Below, piece after piece: positions 57,900-64,000 of a stretch of 64,000 nucleotides of DNA; position 1 is the stretch's first letter; the number at the start of each line of letters is the position of its first letter. Under the pieces are notes generated by a model, which did no database searches, had not been told where the DNA came from, and saw only the letters and a program-made list of their open reading frames with translations. The position numbers were made by a program, and so were the translations under genes. This DNA comes from Hyaloscypha bicolor E. Its lineage: Eukaryota > Ascomycota > Leotiomycetes > Helotiales > Hyaloscyphaceae. The stretch lies in assembly GCF_002865645.1 (NCBI RefSeq), contig NW_020194541.1, positions 785,181 to 849,180 on the forward strand, in the 5' to 3' direction.

Positions 57900-60800
57900 T
57901 TACTAGAAGGTAAACCAGAGCCTCTTATTAAGTCTCCTGAGGAATCCGAGTATCCCGTTAATATTTATAGTAGAAGAGATACTTTCTTCCAGAGAGCAGA
58001 AGAAGAAGAAGGACCTGCCTTATTAAAGGCGGAGTTCTAAGAGTTACTTCGGAACCCAGAGGCTTTATATAAAGAGATTATCGAGCTAATTCTAAAGACG
58101 TATAATATCCTTACCTATAGCGAGAATTATCGGGATTAGCTAAGAGAAACCAAGTAAGCCCTATAAAAAAACAAAGCCATTATTGAGAAGCTTATTATAT
58201 AGCCTACCGGAATAACCGGTTCCCCTATTCTAGAAGATAGATATTTAGTTAAACTCCCTAACCCTCCCATTTTCGAAGGCATAACTAAGAATAGTATTAC
58301 CTTTAATAATTAGTTAGTTTAGATCAAGAATAAGCTCCGTAATAACTTTAATACCTATTAGATAGAGAACCTCAAGATTATTTACGTATCCGGCTATATA
58401 AGTAGCCATGCCCTTATACTAATCTCTCCCCACCTAAACCAGGATAGTTAATATATATACGAGACTATTAGGGAACTATATACCTATCTGGAGGAGCTAT
58501 ATAGTAACCCGAATAAGGAGTATAATATTCGGTAAGCATTTAAGGAGCTATCTATAAAAAAGGGCTAGACCTTTCAGGAGTTCTATACCCTATTCCTAAG
58601 GTATATAGCAGACAGAAATATTAACCCGTAGGACCTTAAGAATAACCTAAATAATAAGCTTACCTGAAAGCTCTAAAAGGCCATAGCTATATACTATAAT
58701 AACCCGGCTATTCGTACTACAAAGTTTGTATAATACTATACTACGAATAACTAGCAGATCCGAGCTTGCTACGAAAAGAAAGAATAGGTATTCAAGAAAG
58801 CTAATAAAGATATAGACAAGCCAAGCCCAGGAGGCGCCCCTTATACGAAGCCCGCTCCCAAGACCCTAGTAACGGACAAGCCTACTATTTCGAAGCCCGG
58901 ATCCTTAGATCTCAAGTACTATAACTATAATAGATTTGGTTATATATCTAGGAACTATCCAGAGCCCAAGACAGAGTATATAAAGCAAGTTTTAGCGGCC
59001 AAGCTAGTGGTACTTACTATAAGTAAGCTATCCAAGGGTATAGAACAGGGAAACGAGGACCCCTAAAGGAAGTCTCCTCTTTAGGGCCATATTATATAAA
59101 TATAGTAGAAGTTAATTTGAGCTAGTTACTAGGAGGTAAAGCATTTATACTCCCTTATATAGTTAGTAATAATGGATTAGGTATTAAGACTTCTTCTCTT
59201 ATTAATACCGGAGCAAATAGATATATTTTTATTAATTCCAAGTTTATAAGAATAATCAAATAATTTCTAGATATTAAGTCTATTTAATTAGTATTACCCT
59301 ATAATATAAGGGGGTTTAATAGTAAGCAGGCCGCACCTATTACTTACTATATTAAGCTTATGCTCTTAATTAATAGACGGAAGGTCCTAGTACCTATACT
59401 AGTTATAGGGCTAGGCAAGTATAATATAATTTTGGGATAATAGTGGTTTATAAGTACTAGTATCCTAATTAATTACAAGAATAAAAGATTAATCTGGCCA
59501 GATAATTAGCCTAGAAAGAAGAATTAAGATAAGGTCCTAACTACTATATATAAGAACTTGGAACCTGGGAAAAGTAACTAATATTAAGAAGATATAAATA
59601 GAAGGAATAAAGCTATAGCTATAGATAAGTCCTAGAGACCTTAGCTTATAAAGAGGAAACCCCCTTATTCTCTTCCTAACCCGGGCTCAGAAAGCCGTAT
59701 ATAGTAAAAGGATTAAGCTCGATACTATAGAGAAATATAAGTGGCCTTGGGAAATATAGAAGTTTCTCCTAAGCTAGAGACAGGAATATTAAAACCATAC
59801 CGTCCAAAGAAAAGCCATAAGATCTAGTTAAGGCCCTTAGTTAATATTATAGGTATCTTACCGGCCGCTTTTTAGATAAACTTATAGAAGAAGGAGAACC
59901 TTTTCTTTATAATATCGTTTTTCGAGATTAATAAAGAGCTAGAATTATAGTAAGAGAATAAGTTCGTCCCGGGCGAGTAATAGCTAGGAGAGACGGAGCT
60001 ATAGTAGCTAGTAAGAGTCTTACTAGAGAAGTTCGAGGATTTCGCAGACGTCTTCTTAAAGGAAGTATTAAATATCTTACCCCTATATTAACTATATAAC
60101 TACAAGATTTAGATTAATAATCCCGAAGGCCCAGAGAGCCTAGGGTATTCCCTACTCTATTAATAGTCGACCTACGAGCTATAGGAGATCAAGCGCTTCC
60201 TTGAAAAGAACCTCTAATAGGGCTTTATTAAGCCAAGCTAGTCCCCTTTTATATCTCCGATCCTCTTTATAAAGAAGGCTAATAAAGCTCTCTAATTCTA
60301 TATTAACTATTATAAGCTAAATAACTTAATACGGAAGAACTATTATTTTTTTCCCCTTATTTATAAGACCCTTATATGGCTAGCTCAAGCTAAGGTCTAT
60401 ATAAAGCTCGATATTCGGTAAGCGTTCTATTAGATCCGAATAGACCCAGAATTAGAAGAACTCATAATGTTCTATATGAGATATAGGGCCTATAAGTATA
60501 AGGTTTTTTGGGAAGGCCTAACTAATAGCCCTATTATATATTAGAGATATATAAATAATATCCTCTTTAATTATCTTAATATCTTTTATATAGCTTACTT
60601 GGATAATATCCTAATTTACTCGGATAATTCCCTAGAGTATAAAGACTATATATAAAAGGTCCTTTAGTAATTACGGGATACTGGCCTCTAAGCAAATATT
60701 AAGAAATTAGAGTTTAAGGTTACTTATATAAAGTACCTAGGCTTTATTATCTTTACTAGAGGTATTAAAATAGATCCAAATAAGATAGCGGTTATTAAGA

Positions 60801-63200
60801 ACTAGTAATTACTAAAGATAATTAAAGGAATATAAGGCTTTCTAGGTTTTTATAACTTTTATTAGTACTTTATTACGGAATATAGCTATATAGAAAAGCC
60901 CCTAATAGCTCTAATATATAAGAGAGTTCCGTTTAAGTAGACAGATTAGTATTAAGAAGGTTTTACTAAGCTAAAGTAAGCTATATTCTCGATACTAATT
61001 CTATATTACTATAACCCGAACCTTCCTATTATAGTTAAGACAAATATATTAAATAGAGTTATAGCCAGTATTCTCTTATAATAAGACCCCTAGATAGGAC
61101 TTTAGTACCCGGTAGTATTCTTTTCCAAGACTATATAGTTAGTAGAGCTAAACTATAATATCTATAATAAAGAGATACTTGCTATTATTCTCTTTTTAAC
61201 CGAATAGCAAGCGGAGCTAGAAGGCCTATAGGAGGTATTCTTTATAATTTACTTAGACTACCGAGCCCTTAAGTACTTTATAACTATAAAGAAGCTCTTA
61301 GTAAGATAAGCTCGCTAGGCAGAGTACTTTTCCTACTACTATTTCAAGCTTATATATTAGGCAGGCAAGTCAAATAAACGAGCAGATACCCTAAGTAGGA
61401 AATACGAGGATATAACTGCCTAGGATAAGGTAATAGTAGCTTACTAAACCTAAATTCTCCTCCTATAATAAAAGATTAATAATAATATTATACGGGATCT
61501 CTAGTTAGCCCTAATTAAGGCCTTTATAAGCCCGGCTCAGGAAGAAACCCAGTATAATAGTATCTAGCTAGTAAATAAGCTATTAAGCAAGAACCGAGAG
61601 TTACCGGAGCTAGAAGAGCTATGGGATAAGGCAAGAAATAAGAAGGAAGGTACTTGGATATTATAAGACGGCCTCTTCTTATAATATAGTAAACTATTTA
61701 TACCTAATAGTATAATAATGCCCGAGATGCCCTTATATACTACCTTTATTTAGGAGGCATATATATAGTTCCTAATAGGATACCCAGGATAAGCCAAGCT
61801 TTAATAGCTTTTTTAGGCCCGCTATTACTAGCCAGGCCAAGGTATAGATATTAATTAGTATAGGGATAACTATTATATCTACTAATAATCCCATATCCCT
61901 AGAGATAAGAAGCCAGGGCTCTTATATCCGTTACTAGTCCCTGACCGCCCCTGGTAGTATATATTAGTGGATTTCAAGAAGTGCCTAGAGAATAGGAATA
62001 AGTATAATATAGTAATAATCTTTATTAACTACCTAGGCAAGCGCCCTATTATAATTCCTGTCCGAGATATAATAATGGCTAAAGAATTAGCGCCCCTGTT
62101 TCTTATCTATATAGTTTGCCAAGTTAGTATTCCGGAGACTATAGTATCTAATCGAGGCCCCTAGTTTATATCGGATTTCTGGAGCAAGTTCTATAAGCAT
62201 ATTAGTATAAAGCTCAAGTTATTAACTACTAACTATCCCTAAACTAATAGCTAGATAGAGATTATTAACTAGTATTTTAACTAATAGCTATATCCCTATA
62301 TAAATTATTACTAGGATAATTGGGACGAATAGATAGTAATAATTAACTACTAGTAGATAGCTCTAGTCTATAAGACTATAGGCTAATTCCTGTTTCTTAT
62401 AGAGAAGGGCTATAAACTGCGGATATTATTTAACTAGGAAACCCAAGTATAATCGGGTACCCCGAAGGAAGAGCTAAATAGACAGGAGATAAAGGCCCTA
62501 GTAATATAGCTCTACGAATTATAGTAAAAGATATAGGAGAATATAATATAAGTACAAGAATACTATATTACTCAAGCTAATAAGTACTACTAACTAGTAG
62601 ACTTCGGAGTAGGAGATAAGATATGAATTACTACCAAGTACTAGAAGAATAATTATCCGAGCCGCAAGCTGGCTTACTAAATAGAAGAACCATACGAAAT
62701 CCTGGAATAAGTGGGATATTTCTTTAGGCTCAAGCTTCCGGAATTAATAAAAATATATCCGGTATTTTATATAGAGAAGCTATATAAAGACCCAGGCAAT
62801 CCCCTTTCCGGACAAGCAAATCCGGAGCCTCCGCTATTAGAACTATAAGATAGGGAAACAGAGTATGAAGTTTAAGAGATATAAGTAGTAAAACTGCTTT
62901 ATAGGAAGCTAAAGTACCGAGTCTAGTAGAAAGGATAGGACCCAGATCCGGAGTAGTATCCTGCTTCCTTATTAAGTAATAGTACCCTAGCTCTTTAGAG
63001 CTTCCATAATAAGAACCCCGAATAGCCAAGACCGCCCTAGAATCTCCCCTATTAGTTAGACTATACCAAGAATAATATATTACTAGAACCATATAATACG
63101 GACGGAAATCCTTTAAAGTTACATATAAAAGGCCCTGGCCTTTAATATGTGACCTGTAACTTGGAAATTCAATAGGGACTTTCAAAGCTCGGGGACGAGC
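57900..63200 (+). pseudogene. Inner gypsy gag-pol relic
   Basis: Ignoring stops: gag (about 57900-59060) ending with a damaged CCHC knuckle (YNYNRFGYISRNYPEPK near 58920); protease with LINTGANRY near 59200, where the catalytic Asp reads Asn; RT (about 60160-60720) with AYLDNILIYS, one catalytic Asp changed to Asn; RNase H (about 60960-61390); integrase (about 61740-62420, with a surviving open stretch at 61967-62164 containing the second catalytic-core part); and a chromodomain-like C-terminus (about 62860-63060, ending SFHNKNPE). Nothing here can be translated as a whole protein. Confidence 0.85.
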
Positions 63201-63221
63201 TTACTTCGAGGGAGGGAGTAA

Positions 63222-63481
63222 TATTATGGTTATTATAATATATAGTACTAGTAAGAGTTAGACTAGAGCTAGAGAGGCATCTGGTATCTGAGCGAGGTAT
63301 CTGTAGTCACCTGATTATTATACGTAACCCCGAGCTTAAGCTAGTACATAGGCCCGTATATAGCTCGCGATTATTTAGATCCGAGGCTCCTTCGGGATCC
63401 TCTTTTCTCTTTAGCTTTGAATTATTGAAATAGAGATAGTCTAACTACACCTTCCAGGCCCTAGATCTTATACTCGTAATA
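63222..63481 (+). repeat. 3' LTR of the inner gypsy
   Basis: 260 bp, starting TATTATGGTTATT and ending CTCGTAATA. It keeps more CpG and CpA sites (for example GAGCGAGG) than the 5' copy. Confidence 0.9.
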
Positions 63482-63486
63482 CTTAT

Positions 63487-63521
63487 ACTAAATCCGATAT
63501 AGTTCTCTATATTAATTAGTA
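63487..63521 (+). repeat. 3' LTR of the outer gypsy, last 35 bp
   Basis: After the second CTTAT the sequence resumes the outer LTR (ACTAAATCCGATATAGTTCT versus ATTAGATTTAATATAGTTTT in the 5' copy) and ends TTAATTAGTA, exactly where the 5' LTR ends. Confidence 0.85.
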
Positions 63522-64000
63522 TTCGCCTTTAACTATTACTTAATTTCTGTCTTTATTATAGGGTATTAAGGAGGCTTATTATAGTAAATTATATTATAAA
63601 TTATATTAATATATTTTAAATAGATAGCTTTTTCAAATTTCGTATTATCTATAGTATTCTTGAATTAATCTTTAATAGGAGGGAAAAGCTCTAGATAAGA
63701 GGCTTTAATAATCTTATAAAAGACTTTATTTTCGTATATTTTATCCTTAATAATAACTAGACTTATAGGAACTATAGTAAAAGGCCTATTAAATAGCAAA
63801 TTATTATTAAGCTATTCTTTAACTTATATATTATTCGAGAATTAATACTTTCTTATAATTTCAGATTTATAGATTACCTAGCTAAAGGTATTTATTTATC
63901 TAGTTAAATAGACTATACTCGAAGTCTTTTCTTCTATTATTTTTAGTAAATACTTGCTTATTTTCTTAGCTACTTCTGGCTCAAATTTATTAGAAATAGA
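63522..64000. other. AT-rich DNA at the window edge
   Basis: RIP-like, no intact frame. The minus strand reads vaguely protein-like with stops (ending near 63990), so it may be the edge of another transposon in the opposite direction. This is not secure. Confidence 0.4.

Larger units (their letters stand above)
57355..63481 (+). mobile_element. Inner Ty3/gypsy element (chromovirus type), full length, RIP-inactivated
   Basis: 6127 bp with two 260-bp LTRs (57355-57614 and 63222-63481), the target duplication CTTAT on both sides (57350-57354 and 63482-63486) and a polypurine tract GAGGGAGGGAG just before the 3' LTR. Domain order gag, protease, RT, RNase H, integrase, chromodomain-like tail is that of a Ty3/gypsy chromovirus. 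Stops, mostly TAG, are dense. It inserted into the 3' LTR of the outer element, so it is the younger of the two. Confidence 0.93.
52483..63521 (+). mobile_element. Outer Ty3/gypsy element, interrupted by a second gypsy
   Basis: A 546-bp 5' LTR (52483-53028) matches a 3' LTR split in two: 56845-57354 and 63487-63521 (510 + 35 bp). The split is an inserted gypsy element at 57355-63481 with the 5-bp duplication CTTAT. The internal part is only about 3.8 kb and reads gag, protease, RT and RNase H, with no integrase seen before the 3' LTR. Exact outer ends are uncertain by some 15 bp and I could not confirm a target duplication for this outer element. Confidence 0.85.

Noticed and set aside
61967..62164. 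65-codon open frame as a gene
   Set aside because: It is a surviving part of the gypsy integrase within a stop-riddled element.

Overview
The window looks like a chromosome segment of a filamentous ascomycete (Pezizomycotina). Short spliceosomal introns of 47-145 nt (GT-AG, one probable GC-AG), fungal protein families (Dit1-type isocyanide synthase, GPR1/FUN34/YaaH, HET and NACHT-WD40 relics) and transposons saturated with C-to-T/G-to-A transitions typical of RIP (repeat-induced point mutation) all point that way. I cannot name the species. The genome is bipartite here: very AT-rich, stop-riddled transposon blocks alternate with gene islands of ordinary composition.

Layout. 1-4010: AT-rich DNA with a small less-mutated patch at about 1471-2760. 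4011-8940 (island A): two convergent, intact, paralogous isocyanide synthase genes (4581-6105 on +, 8055-6749 on -), with a mariner-type MITE upstream of the second. 9058-20350: a RIP-mutated Ty1/copia element with 297-bp LTRs and a 5-bp target duplication, carrying a degenerate Helitron between its 5' LTR and its gag-pol. 20351-21869: AT-rich DNA with a pogo-like MITE. 21870-36830 (island B): a CoA-binding-domain protein, a secreted protein made of two repeats, a decayed HET-type incompatibility gene, a GPR1/FUN34/YaaH (acetate transporter family) gene and a GT8 glycosyltransferase. 36831-42800: a Ty3/gypsy remnant with its 3' LTR. 42801-47850 (island C): a small basic protein, an atypical short-chain dehydrogenase and a secreted DUF8021-like protein. 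47851-52482: AT-rich DNA with a solo LTR and a relic of a NACHT-WD40 gene. 52483-63521: a gypsy element that lacks integrase and whose 3' LTR is split by a complete second gypsy element.

Functionally, the two isocyanide synthases are the only genes that clearly belong together. They share the family domain and both intron positions, and could make, or once made, an isocyanide or N-formyl amino-acid product. No P450, dioxygenase, transporter or regulator lies beside them. The genes of islands B and C look like unrelated genes separated by large intergenic spaces. I found no convincing tRNA, rRNA or CRISPR feature.
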